NCBI GenBank assembly: GCA_944385455.1
Contig: CALWXI010000128.1
Span: 1-8,900, forward strand
DNA length: 8,900 nt
Direction of reading: 5' to 3'
DNA from: an uncultured Oscillospiraceae bacterium
Lineage (GTDB): Bacteria; Bacillota; Clostridia; Oscillospirales; Oscillospiraceae
The translations under genes were made by a program, and so were the position numbers. The number at the start of each line of letters is the position of its first letter. The stretch's first letter is position 1. Of the stretch, positions 1 to 6,223 are shown in pieces. The notes under the pieces are model-generated. The model was not told the origin of the DNA and did no database searches. It saw only the letters and a program-made list of their open reading frames with translations.

Positions 1-26
1 ACCTGCAAAGCAGGTGCTTCTTTTTT
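1..26 (+). terminator. Intrinsic terminator of an upstream gene outside the window
   Basis: ACCTGC (1-6) and GCAGGT (10-15) form a perfect 6-bp stem with an AAA loop. GCTTC and six T (21-26) follow. Because GCTTC directly follows the right arm, the stem could continue leftwards past the window edge if GAAGC precedes position 1; that part cannot be seen. It would end a plus-strand transcript coming from the left. Confidence 0.68.
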
Positions 27-49
27 GGATACCTGGGGAATTTGAAATG

Positions 50-128
50 CTCGGGCGAAGCACCCGCAAGGGGTACGCCGCATCCGTAAGGCGGCAAAGC
101 CGTCAACGGCTGCGCAGTGAATTGCCCC
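50..128. repeat. Hairpin-rich intergenic stretch, possible interspersed repeat
   Basis: Short inverted repeats are packed end to end: ACCC (62-65) with GGGT (71-74), GCCGC (77-81) with GCGGC (91-95), and AGCCGT (98-103) with ACGGCT (106-111) around a two-base loop. No reading frame with a ribosome binding site is present. The layout resembles REP-like structured intergenic elements common in GC-rich clostridia, but copy number cannot be judged from one window. It lies just past the stop codon of the minus-strand gene at 153-665, so it may also act as that transcript's 3' structure. No convincing T-tract terminator for that gene is seen. Confidence 0.35.
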
Positions 129-152
129 TGTGCGTCTTTGCAGCGTGACCGG

Positions 153-665
153 TCATGTCCCTGCCAGGCCGGAGACCAACTGATAAAGCGCACTGCCTTC
201 TTGCAGATCCTCGGTGAAAGACCGCTGAAGGACGATGGTGCCGCGATCACCAACAAACTCCGGAGTACTGTGTTCTTTTTCGACTTTGATCGAAAATCGG
301 TCCGGGGCGATCTGGAACTTGCCGGAAACCAGACATATGTCTTCATGCGCCCCCGGGATCTCGTCAGCCGGGATGGAGAGTTCGGCGTTTTGACCGTAGT
401 CGCAGTACAGTTCGGCTTTCACATAGGCCCCATTCCAGCATGCGAATGCACGGAAAGGATCCGTCTCCTCGCCGTCTCCGGTGATGAACAGGATGTCGTT
501 TTCGGCGGTGGCCCAGATGGTGCCGGGTTGCCTGGCGGGATGGTAGCGTACGAGTGTATCGGTGTTCGCCTGGTGCCGGTAGATAAAAAATCCGACTACG
601 ATGACCGACGCACCTGCCAGGAGAACGAGTACCAGCGGGATACTGTGCAGGATCTTTCTCTGCAT
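153..665 (-). CDS. Small membrane-anchored protein of unknown function
   Basis: This is a 170-residue protein that I do not recognise. Residues 1-8 are short and basic, and about 9-28 form a hydrophobic helix (rich in L, V, I, A, G) with no clear signal-peptidase site, so it is probably a signal anchor. The rest is a soluble acidic domain, presumably outside the membrane, with alternating beta-like stretches (for example WATAENDILFIT, residues 51-62) and few cysteines. The start is well supported: GGAGG on the minus strand (complement of 674-678) lies 8 bases before the ATG at 665-663, and an extended -10 promoter lies further upstream. The plus-strand frame over the same DNA has no ribosome binding site and no plausible protein character. 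The gene is divergent from the main operon, so a functional link is not implied. Its G+C content (near 50-55% in the lines counted) is lower than that of the operon. Confidence 0.72.
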   Translation of the reverse strand: MQRKILHSIPLVLVLLAGASVIVVGFFIYRHQANTDTLVRYHPARQPGTIWATAENDILFITGDGEETDPFRAFACWNGAYVKAELYCDYGQNAELSIPADEIPGAHEDICLVSGKFQIAPDRFSIKVEKEHSTPEFVGDRGTIVLQRSFTEDLQEGSALYQLVSGLAGT

Positions 666-751
666 ATGGAGTGCCTCCCTGATGGGTTGGATCTTCCGGT
701 ATGTGCCATACAGTGCGGCACCGGCAGGCGGTTTCGGTCCCCATCAAATTC

Positions 752-780
752 ATTTTATCAGGCGGGGACAGCTCCTGCAA
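752..780 (-). promoter_or_regulatory. Promoter of the minus-strand gene
   Basis: Read on the minus strand, TTGCAG (complement of 775-780) is followed after exactly 17 bases by TAAAAT (complement of 752-757). A TG one base before that hexamer makes it an extended -10. The -35 matches the consensus only in TTG, so the extended -10 carries most of the weight. Transcription would begin near 745, leaving a leader of about 80 bases before the ATG at 665. A 5-bp inverted repeat (771-775 with 782-786) overlaps the -35. Confidence 0.5.
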
Positions 781-864
781 GGGAGCGGAGGCTGTTTTCA
801 AGGGAAGGGGGGCGGCTTCAGACTGCATGAGCCGGACGCAAGCGACAGTATGCATCCGGCAGGG

Positions 865-893
865 TTGCTTTTCCCCTGGGAGGGGCGTATAGT
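865..893 (+). promoter_or_regulatory. Promoter of the main operon, with a palindrome in its spacer
   Basis: TTGCTT (865-870) and TATAGT (888-893) are separated by exactly 17 bases, a good sigma-A type arrangement 52 bases before the first ATG. The spacer contains a perfect inverted repeat, CCCCT (873-877) with AGGGG (881-885). The same two pentamers recur just downstream as AGGGG (904-908) and CCCCT (914-918), which can fold as a small hairpin in the leader. The dyads could be an operator, but in GC-rich DNA they may also be chance. The leader then offers AGGAAGAGAGGG ahead of the start at 945. Confidence 0.58.
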
Positions 894-944
894 TTGAAAT
901 AACAGGGGAATGCCCCCTTTTGAAAAGGAAGAGAGGGATCTTGG

Positions 945-2516
945 ATGCAGAAAAGCAAGGAACGGACCCGGGGGGTCCTGCGCCCGGGCGTCCTGCGGAT
1001 CGCCGCTGCGGCGCTGTTGATGGCCGCGCCCATCGTGGAATGGGTGGCTGGGAAGATGGACGGGGATTATTTCAGCATGTCGTCCCTGTTTTTGTGCCTG
1101 CTGGCGGTGGTCGGCGGCGTGCTGCTGCTCACCGGCCGGGGCCGCCTGGCCAACGAGGGCATCGGCGGGGCCTTGCTGCTGCTCACTGCCTCCGTGGTCC
1201 TCAATGAGGCGTGGGCGCTGCTGGCCCTGGCGCTGTGGATCGTCTCCGCCGTGGGCCTTGCTTGGAACCGGGCGCCGGGTTTCCTGCCGCCTCCGCTGCG
1301 GATGCCCCTTTTGAACCTGCTCTCCGCCGCGGCGGTGCTGGTGACGCTGCTGGAGCGGCTGGGGTACTCCTACAGCCAGCCGGTCCGGCTGGTGGTGGCG
1401 CTGCTGGCGGCGGCGGGCGGCATTTTGCTGAATCTGGCCGTGGAACCGCAGGCCTATCTGCCCCGGACCCCGGAGGAGCGGGCGCTGAAGCGGGGCGTCC
1501 GCTGCCGCTCCGTGCCCCGGGAGGGCGCGGCGGGACTGCTGGGAGCGCTGCTGGTGCTCTTCGCCGCCGTGTATCAGATCGTGCAGCTGTTCCGGAATAT
1601 GGAGCACGGCTTCTCCGTGCTGAATTTCCTCTGGCCGGCGGTGCTGCTGGCGGCGGGGGTGCTCCTGGTGCTGCGGACGGAGCGGGAGAAGCGGCTCCTG
1701 CCCGCCTCCATTTTGCTGCTGGTCTATGAGGCGCGGAACCTGCTGGTGATGCGGCAGCTGGCGCTGTACGGCGGCGCGGGCAGCGCCGCCATGCAGCAGA
1801 TCCAGATGACGGCCCTGCTGTTTTTCAGCGTGCTGCTGCTGCTCGTCAGCGCCGTGGGGGCCTCGTGGAACGTGCCGGTGGGAAAACGGCGCCCCGTCCC
1901 GGCCCTGAACGCAGCGGCCGCGGCCCTGGCCGCCGGCAACGCCGTGTGGACGGACTGCCGGCTGGTGTCCAATCTCATCCAGGCGGTCACGGAAACGGAG
2001 GCGCGCATCGGCTTCGGCTCGGTGTCCCAGGTGCTGCTGAACATCCTGCTGCCGGCGGGGCTGGTGCTGCTGAACCTGTCCATGGAGGGCCGGGAGGCCC
2101 CGGCCCGGGGCTGGAAGGTGGACGGCGGCAGATACCGCCGGGGCCTTTCCGGCTTCCTCGGCGGCTTCTACACCGACGTGGGCGGCAAGCTGCAGCTGCT
2201 GGCCAGGATCAGCGGATTTTTCTGCCTGCTGCTGGGGGCGGTGGGCGCGTTCCTGGCGGGGCTGGGCGTGCTGCTGCTGGCGGCGCAGCTGGTGGGCCTG
2301 GCGCCGCCGCAGATCAGCCCCATGCCGCTGCTTGCCGGCGGCCTGGGGGCGGTGCTGGGCGCGTTGGTGCTGGCGGTGGGGACCTGGCCGCTGTACGCCT
2401 TTGGCCAGATCACCAAGGACCTCCACGCCATCCGGGAGGGCGGCGCGGGGATCACCCCCGCCGCGCCCCGGGAGGAGCGGCGGCCGGAAAATCCCGACCA
2501 GCTGCCGGAGCTTTGA
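945..2516 (+). CDS. Polytopic membrane protein with a C-terminal clostridial two-helix module
   Basis: This 523-residue protein is almost wholly hydrophobic. Roughly 11-13 membrane segments can be picked out, the first near residues 16-34 and the last near 470-490, with short basic loops between them. No catalytic or transporter motif is evident. The C-terminal part (about 408-500) starts GFYTDVGGKL, has two long hydrophobic helices, then LYAFGQITKDL. This matches a pattern I know from many small clostridial membrane proteins (FYTEIGKKI, two helices, then YGFGQLVEN), which have no firm function. The tail is charged and proline-rich. The ATG at 945 follows a purine-rich AGGAAGAGAGGG and lies about 50 bases after a good promoter. 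The next gene begins 12 bases after the stop, so the two are almost certainly co-transcribed and may work as partners. Topology and role are inference. Confidence 0.82.
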   Translation: MQKSKERTRGVLRPGVLRIAAAALLMAAPIVEWVAGKMDGDYFSMSSLFLCLLAVVGGVLLLTGRGRLANEGIGGALLLLTASVVLNEAWALLALALWIVSAVGLAWNRAPGFLPPPLRMPLLNLLSAAAVLVTLLERLGYSYSQPVRLVVALLAAAGGILLNLAVEPQAYLPRTPEERALKRGVRCRSVPREGAAGLLGALLVLFAAVYQIVQLFRNMEHGFSVLNFLWPAVLLAAGVLLVLRTEREKRLLPASILLLVYEARNLLVMRQLALYGGAGSAAMQQIQMTALLFFSVLLLLVSAVGASWNVPVGKRRPVPALNAAAAALAAGNAVWTDCRLVSNLIQAVTETEARIGFGSVSQVLLNILLPAGLVLLNLSMEGREAPARGWKVDGGRYRRGLSGFLGGFYTDVGGKLQLLARISGFFCLLLGAVGAFLAGLGVLLLAAQLVGLAPPQISPMPLLAGGLGAVLGALVLAVGTWPLYAFGQITKDLHAIREGGAGITPAAPREERRPENPDQLPEL

Positions 2517-2528
2517 CGGGAGGCAGCC

Positions 2529-4910
2529 ATGGGTGATCGCTATATCCGGCGCTTTGCACTGCCGGAACGACTGTATGCGCCCGGCGCGCCGGTGGTGCTG
2601 GCGGCGGGGGTGCTGCTGGAGGACACCCGCCTGCCCCGGCTGGTGGCCCAGCTGAAATGGAAGAGCATCGACCCCCGGCCCCTGACGGCGCTGACCGTGG
2701 AGGTGCGCTGCCCCGGGGCGGCGGAGACGGTGTTCACCTACACCGGGCTGGACGCCGTCCGGGGGACGGACTTCGGCCGGTACACCGCCGTGGCGCTGCC
2801 TCCGGGGGACGCCCGGAGCATGGAGGTCCGGGCGCTGTCCGCCGTGTTCGCGGACGGGGTGGAGTGGACCGCCCCGGCGGACGCCGTCTGGACGGCGCTG
2901 CCCGCCTTCGTGCCCCTGGAGCAGGCGGCGGAGCCGGAGCTGCTGGCCCTCACCGCCCCGCTGCCCCGCAGCCGGTACGCTTACTGGAGCGGGGCGGAGG
3001 TGTGGTACTGTCCCTGCGGCGGGGTGAACCGGGAAGGGGAGGAGCGCTGCCACCGCTGCGGCTGCGAGAGGACGCTGGCGCGGCGCCTGGCCACCGCCGG
3101 CGGGCTCCGGGCGGAGCAGTCGGCGCGGGCGGAGGAGCGTGCCCGCCTGGAGGCGGAGGAGCAGCGGCGGCGGGCGGAAGCCCGGGTCCGGGCGGAGGCC
3201 GTCCGGCGGCGGATGGACGGGCTGAAGGCCCGGCTCCGCCGGCCCGCCCCGGCGCAGAGTGCCCCGGAGGGACAGGCGGCTTCTCAGACGCGGGAAACCG
3301 CGCGGGCCGCGCCCCGGAGCAGGCCGTGGAAAAGGCGGCTGTGGGCCGTGGGAGCCGCCGGGGCGGTGATCCTGGCCGCCGCGCTGGTGCTGCCCCGGCT
3401 GCAGGGGGACGGCGCGCCGTCCCTGCCCGGGCTTTCCGCCGCGGCACCGCTTCACGTCACCGCCCCCGGCGACGCCGGGACGGTGCTCTTCACCGTGGAG
3501 GAGGACGCGGAGGGCGTTTGCACCGTGACGCCGGAGCTGGTCCGGGAGCAGATCCCGGGGGTGGAGTACATCAACCTGGACGGCGTGCCCGACATGGGGA
3601 ACGACATTGACGCGTATCTCATCAACAGCTTTCAGATGGCCATACTGGTCACCAGCGGAGGGGAGTACGGCTCCGAGGGGGAGTGGGGCTCCTTCGACGC
3701 CAACCGCGACCCCGACAGCCCCCTGTGCCTGCTGCTCTACGACGGGAACTTCCACCTGATGGGCCACGCCGTGGGCGCGCCGGAAAAGGCGGGAGACGGC
3801 GTGTGGCAGCTGGAGGTGACGCTGTGCGACTACGATTTCACGGCGCTTTTCCAAGAGCAGCTCTCCGCCTTTACGGACCAGTACGGCGAGACGTTTTCCC
3901 GCTACATCGCTCCGGAGGACATCGCAGCCTCCGGCGCGGAATTCTTCCTGGAGGGCTACAACACCGGCCGGGGCCCCACGCTGCTGCCCGGGGACGCCCA
4001 GACCTATCACCTCTGGGCCCAGTACAGCTCCCCCTATGTGACCGAGCACAGCCGCGGCCTGGACCGGCTGCGGGACCGGCTCCCCCGGGACGACCGGTGG
4101 CGCTGCTTCCTGCTGCTGGACAAGGACCACCGGCTCCTGGGCTACACCGTGATGGACGCCTCCGGCGCGGGCGGCCGGGCCGCCGGCACGGACATCAAGC
4201 CCACGGGCACCGTGGACCTCTATCTGGAGGAGAACGACCGGGGCCAGTGCGTGTTCACGGAGGAACTGGTGCGGCAGGCGGTGCCGGAGACGGACTTTTT
4301 CAACTTCGAGGGCTTCGCCCCGGACCTGGGGGGCGACGTGAAGGCCTATGTGAAGGACAGTCTCCACATGGCCTGGCTGGTGGCCTCCCAGGGCCGCCAG
4401 CGGGGCGGCCACTCCTCCGCCACCTGGAACCTGTCGGAGGACGGGGTGTTCGTGCTGCTGCTCTACCGGGACTTCACCACGCTGTGCGGTTACTTCGTGG
4501 GCGCGCCGGAGGACCTGGGAGACGGGCGGTGGCGCATGGAGATCACCCTGTGCGGCTACGACTTCACCGCCCTGTATGAGGAGCAGGCCGCGGGCCGCGC
4601 GGCCTCGCTCCAGCTGCCGGAGATTGCCCGGGAGGACCTGGCCTCCTGCGGCGCGGCGTGGTACATCGAGCCGGTGTCCCAGCTCTCCGGCGGCGACGAC
4701 TTCTCCCACCGGGTGCGGCTCCAGAGCCTGTGGAGCCGGGCCATGTCCCCTCAGGTCGGCCGGTTCCTCCGGCCCGTCATGGATCTCCCCGGCGCGGCGC
4801 GGGGGGCCTCGGAGGAGTCCCCCCGGGAGTTCCTGCTGCTGGATGAGGCCGGGCGGTATCTGGGCTGCGTCACCGTCACCGGCGGGGATCTGGAAAGGGA
4901 TTTTTTGTAA
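2529..4910 (+). CDS. Zinc-ribbon, single-pass membrane protein with duplicated C-terminal domain
   Basis: The protein has 793 residues. Residues 1 to about 125 form a beta-rich domain (RYIRRFALPERLYAPG at the start) that I associate with clostridial zinc-ribbon proteins. Cys161, Cys163, Cys174 and Cys177 (CPC...CHRC, plus Cys179) form a zinc ribbon. About 190-238 is an Ala/Arg/Glu-rich probable coiled coil. A basic WKRR leads into one hydrophobic helix at about 271-289. By the positive-inside rule the ribbon is cytoplasmic and the C-terminus lies outside. The outer part is a tandem duplication, about 315-554 and 558-793. Each copy carries a C-x-x-T-x-ELVR motif, a VGAPE motif, YDFTAL, and a final LGY/LGC-V-T strand. 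The ATG has GGGAGG 6 bases upstream and lies 12 bases after the preceding membrane-protein gene. The likely role is sensing or scaffolding across the membrane with that neighbour, but no ligand or enzyme motif is visible. Confidence 0.83.
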   Translation: MGDRYIRRFALPERLYAPGAPVVLAAGVLLEDTRLPRLVAQLKWKSIDPRPLTALTVEVRCPGAAETVFTYTGLDAVRGTDFGRYTAVALPPGDARSMEVRALSAVFADGVEWTAPADAVWTALPAFVPLEQAAEPELLALTAPLPRSRYAYWSGAEVWYCPCGGVNREGEERCHRCGCERTLARRLATAGGLRAEQSARAEERARLEAEEQRRRAEARVRAEAVRRRMDGLKARLRRPAPAQSAPEGQAASQTRETARAAPRSRPWKRRLWAVGAAGAVILAAALVLPRLQGDGAPSLPGLSAAAPLHVTAPGDAGTVLFTVEEDAEGVCTVTPELVREQIPGVEYINLDGVPDMGNDIDAYLINSFQMAILVTSGGEYGSEGEWGSFDANRDPDSPLCLLLYDGNFHLMGHAVGAPEKAGDGVWQLEVTLCDYDFTALFQEQLSAFTDQYGETFSRYIAPEDIAASGAEFFLEGYNTGRGPTLLPGDAQTYHLWAQYSSPYVTEHSRGLDRLRDRLPRDDRWRCFLLLDKDHRLLGYTVMDASGAGGRAAGTDIKPTGTVDLYLEENDRGQCVFTEELVRQAVPETDFFNFEGFAPDLGGDVKAYVKDSLHMAWLVASQGRQRGGHSSATWNLSEDGVFVLLLYRDFTTLCGYFVGAPEDLGDGRWRMEITLCGYDFTALYEEQAAGRAASLQLPEIAREDLASCGAAWYIEPVSQLSGGDDFSHRVRLQSLWSRAMSPQVGRFLRPVMDLPGAARGASEESPREFLLLDEAGRYLGCVTVTGGDLERDFL
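3471..4907 (+). repeat. Tandem internal duplication within the zinc-ribbon protein gene
   Basis: The region for residues about 315-554 (from 3471) is repeated by residues about 558-793 (from 4200). Paired landmarks keep the same order: GTV then EE; CTVTPELVR and CVFTEELVR; DAYLINSFQMA and KAYVKDSLHMA; VGAPEKAGDGVW and VGAPEDLGDGRW; LCDYDFTALF and LCGYDFTALY; IAPEDIAASGA and IAREDLASCGA; and a last LLLD...LG strand. The similarity is obvious in protein but eroded in DNA, so the duplication is old. Confidence 0.8.
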
Positions 4911-4936
4911 ACCCTCTTCCGGCGGCGGAAGGGATG

Positions 4937-4945
4937 TGGTATAAT
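4937..4945 (+). promoter_or_regulatory. Extended -10 promoter for the cyclase-kinase pair
   Basis: TGG followed by TATAAT (4940-4945) is a perfect -10 hexamer in extended form, and it stands out in DNA near 70% G+C. No good -35 is present at the right distance (best candidates near 4917-4923 are poor), as expected for an extended -10 site or an activator-dependent one. A 6-bp dyad, CTTCCG (4916-4921) with CGGAAG (4926-4931), occupies the -35 area and could be an operator. Transcription would start near 4952. No convincing terminator separates this from the gene before, so readthrough is also possible. Confidence 0.6.
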
Positions 4946-4954
4946 GGCCCCAAA

Positions 4955-5020
4955 GCGGCGCGGGACGTTCCCGCCGCCGGACCGACAGGCAAGACGCGGG
5001 TCCGCCGCACGCAGCGGGCC
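4955..5020 (+). other. Structured leader of the cyclase-kinase transcript
   Basis: Two stable hairpins fit between the promoter and the start codon. GCGG (4955-4958) and CGGGA (4961-4965) pair with TCCCG (4969-4973) and CCGC (4974-4977), leaving a two-base bulge. GGTCCGC (4999-5005) pairs with GCGGGCC (5014-5020) with one G-U pair. The ribosome binding site (5023-5029) begins right after the second stem, so folding could affect initiation. It does not match the c-di-GMP riboswitch cores I know. Confidence 0.35.
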
Positions 5021-5035
5021 GGAAAGGGGCGGAGC

Positions 5036-6223
5036 GTGTTGCATAACCTGCCTGCCATCATCGTGGCCAACGGATTGGGCGCGGTGCTGACCCTTCTGCT
5101 GGTGTTCAGCAACCGCCGGAACCTGCGGGGTTCCTCCTTTGCCGATCAGCTGTTTCTCTCCATGTGCCTCATGGGGATGTTCCTGTGCGTCCTGGAGGCG
5201 GCCAGCTACTGTGTGGACGGGGCGGCGTTCCCCGGCGCCCGGAGCATCTCCGTGGCGGTGAACGTCATTTTGTTCATGGGCAGCTCCCTGTGCGCGTTCT
5301 TGTGGACGGCGTACGTGGAGTGCAAGCTCACCGGCAGGGTGCCGGGGCTGTGGTCCTGCAGGACGCTGCCGGCGCTGACGGTGTGCCTGATGGCGGCGAT
5401 GAACCTCCTTTTCCCGGTGTTCTTCTCCGTCTCCCAGGACAACGCCTACCAGCGCCAGCCCCTGGCCGCCGTCAGCTATCTGGTGGTGTATGGCTATCTT
5501 CTGTGGGGGGCGTGGCAGGTGTTCCGCTGCCGCCGGGAGGCGGGGCGGTACCTCTTCATGCCGGTGGCGGTGTTCCTGACGCCCATCTTCATCGGCAGCC
5601 TCATCCAGTTTTTCTGGTACGGCATGTCCCTCATCTGGGTGTCCGTGGCCTTCGGCCTCACCTCGCTGTATATCAACATCCAGAACGAGGCGGTCATGCT
5701 GGACGGCCTCACCGGGCTCTACAACCGGGAGTACCTCAACCGCCACCTGCGCTACCTCACCCAGCACACGTCCCCCCAGGACCGCTTTTCCGGCATCATG
5801 ATCGACGTCAACTCCTTCAAGGCCATCAACGACACCTACGGCCACTCCGTGGGGGATGACGCCCTGCAGATGGTGGGCCGGGTGCTGTCGGAAGCGGTGA
5901 CGGGGAAGGACGTGGCCGCCCGCTACGGCGGGGACGAGTTCATCGTCGTCACCATGGGGGACGGGGAGGCGGCCCGGGACCTGGCGGAGCGCATCCGGGT
6001 CCGGGCGGCCCTGCTGAACCGGGAGGGCCGCCGGCCCTACGCCATCACGCTGTCCATGGGCACGGCGGTGTACGACCCTGCCTCCGACACTCTGGACACC
6101 TTCCTGCGCCGCATGGACAAGCGGATGTACGAGGAAAAGCGGCGGCACTACGCCGACGAGAGCCATGACCGCCGCCGGCGCGGCCGGCGGGGCCCGGAAG
6201 GAAGAAAGGAGGAGCCGACTTGA
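5036..6223 (+). CDS. Membrane diguanylate cyclase, 7 TM + GGDEF
   Basis: It makes cyclic di-GMP from two GTP. Residues are counted from the GTG at 5036 (395 residues). Seven hydrophobic segments lie at about 5-24, 40-61, 72-95, 112-133, 143-164, 173-194 and 198-214. The GGDEF domain follows, with DGLTGLYNR at 223-231, metal ligand Asp257 in IDVNSFKAINDTYGH, and the intact signature GGDEF at 298-302, so catalysis is expected. The feedback I-site RxxD is replaced by T289-G-K-D292, so product inhibition through it is probably lost. No EAL or HD-GYP domain is present. An in-frame ATG at 4934 overlaps the promoter and cannot start the protein from that transcript. GTG 5036 has AAAGGGG 6 bases upstream; TTG 5039 is nearly as good. 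The stop overlaps the kinase start by four bases. The 7 TM part is a sensor of unknown ligand. Confidence 0.9.
   Translation: MLHNLPAIIVANGLGAVLTLLLVFSNRRNLRGSSFADQLFLSMCLMGMFLCVLEAASYCVDGAAFPGARSISVAVNVILFMGSSLCAFLWTAYVECKLTGRVPGLWSCRTLPALTVCLMAAMNLLFPVFFSVSQDNAYQRQPLAAVSYLVVYGYLLWGAWQVFRCRREAGRYLFMPVAVFLTPIFIGSLIQFFWYGMSLIWVSVAFGLTSLYINIQNEAVMLDGLTGLYNREYLNRHLRYLTQHTSPQDRFSGIMIDVNSFKAINDTYGHSVGDDALQMVGRVLSEAVTGKDVAARYGGDEFIVVTMGDGEAARDLAERIRVRAALLNREGRRPYAITLSMGTAVYDPASDTLDTFLRRMDKRMYEEKRRHYADESHDRRRRGRRGPEGRKEEPT
6205..6223 (+). promoter_or_regulatory. Ribosome binding site and TTGA stop-start overlap
   Basis: AAAGGAGGA (6205-6213), the strongest Shine-Dalgarno in the window, lies inside the end of the cyclase gene and is 7 bases from TTG at 6220-6222. 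The cyclase stop TGA (6221-6223) shares the TTGA tetranucleotide with that start. This fixes the kinase start at a TTG and implies translational coupling of the two proteins. Confidence 0.85.

Noticed and set aside
117..830. Plus-strand open frame over the minus-strand membrane protein
   Set aside because: It has no Shine-Dalgarno and an erratic Cys/Arg-rich product, and it runs through the divergent promoter region. The minus frame has a ribosome binding site, a promoter and a signal anchor.
798..4709. Minus-strand open frame of 1303 codons, antisense to the first two operon genes
   Set aside because: Its product is low-complexity (Gln, His, Arg, Pro, Gly rich), as expected for the complement of GC-rich codons. 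It has no matching ribosome binding site and conflicts with well-supported plus-strand genes.
4898..4910. T-run at the end of the zinc-ribbon gene as a terminator
   Set aside because: The six T lie inside the last codons and before the dyad, not after a stem, so they cannot act as a plus-strand terminator. The dyad at 4916-4931 lacks a T-tract.
4946..5035. c-di-GMP riboswitch ahead of the cyclase
   Set aside because: The conserved core and tetraloop-receptor pattern of the known classes could not be found in the leader; only generic GC-rich hairpins are present.
4751..6166. Minus-strand open frame of 471 codons opposite the cyclase
   Set aside because: It has the same compositional artefact, and the plus strand carries an intact GGDEF domain.
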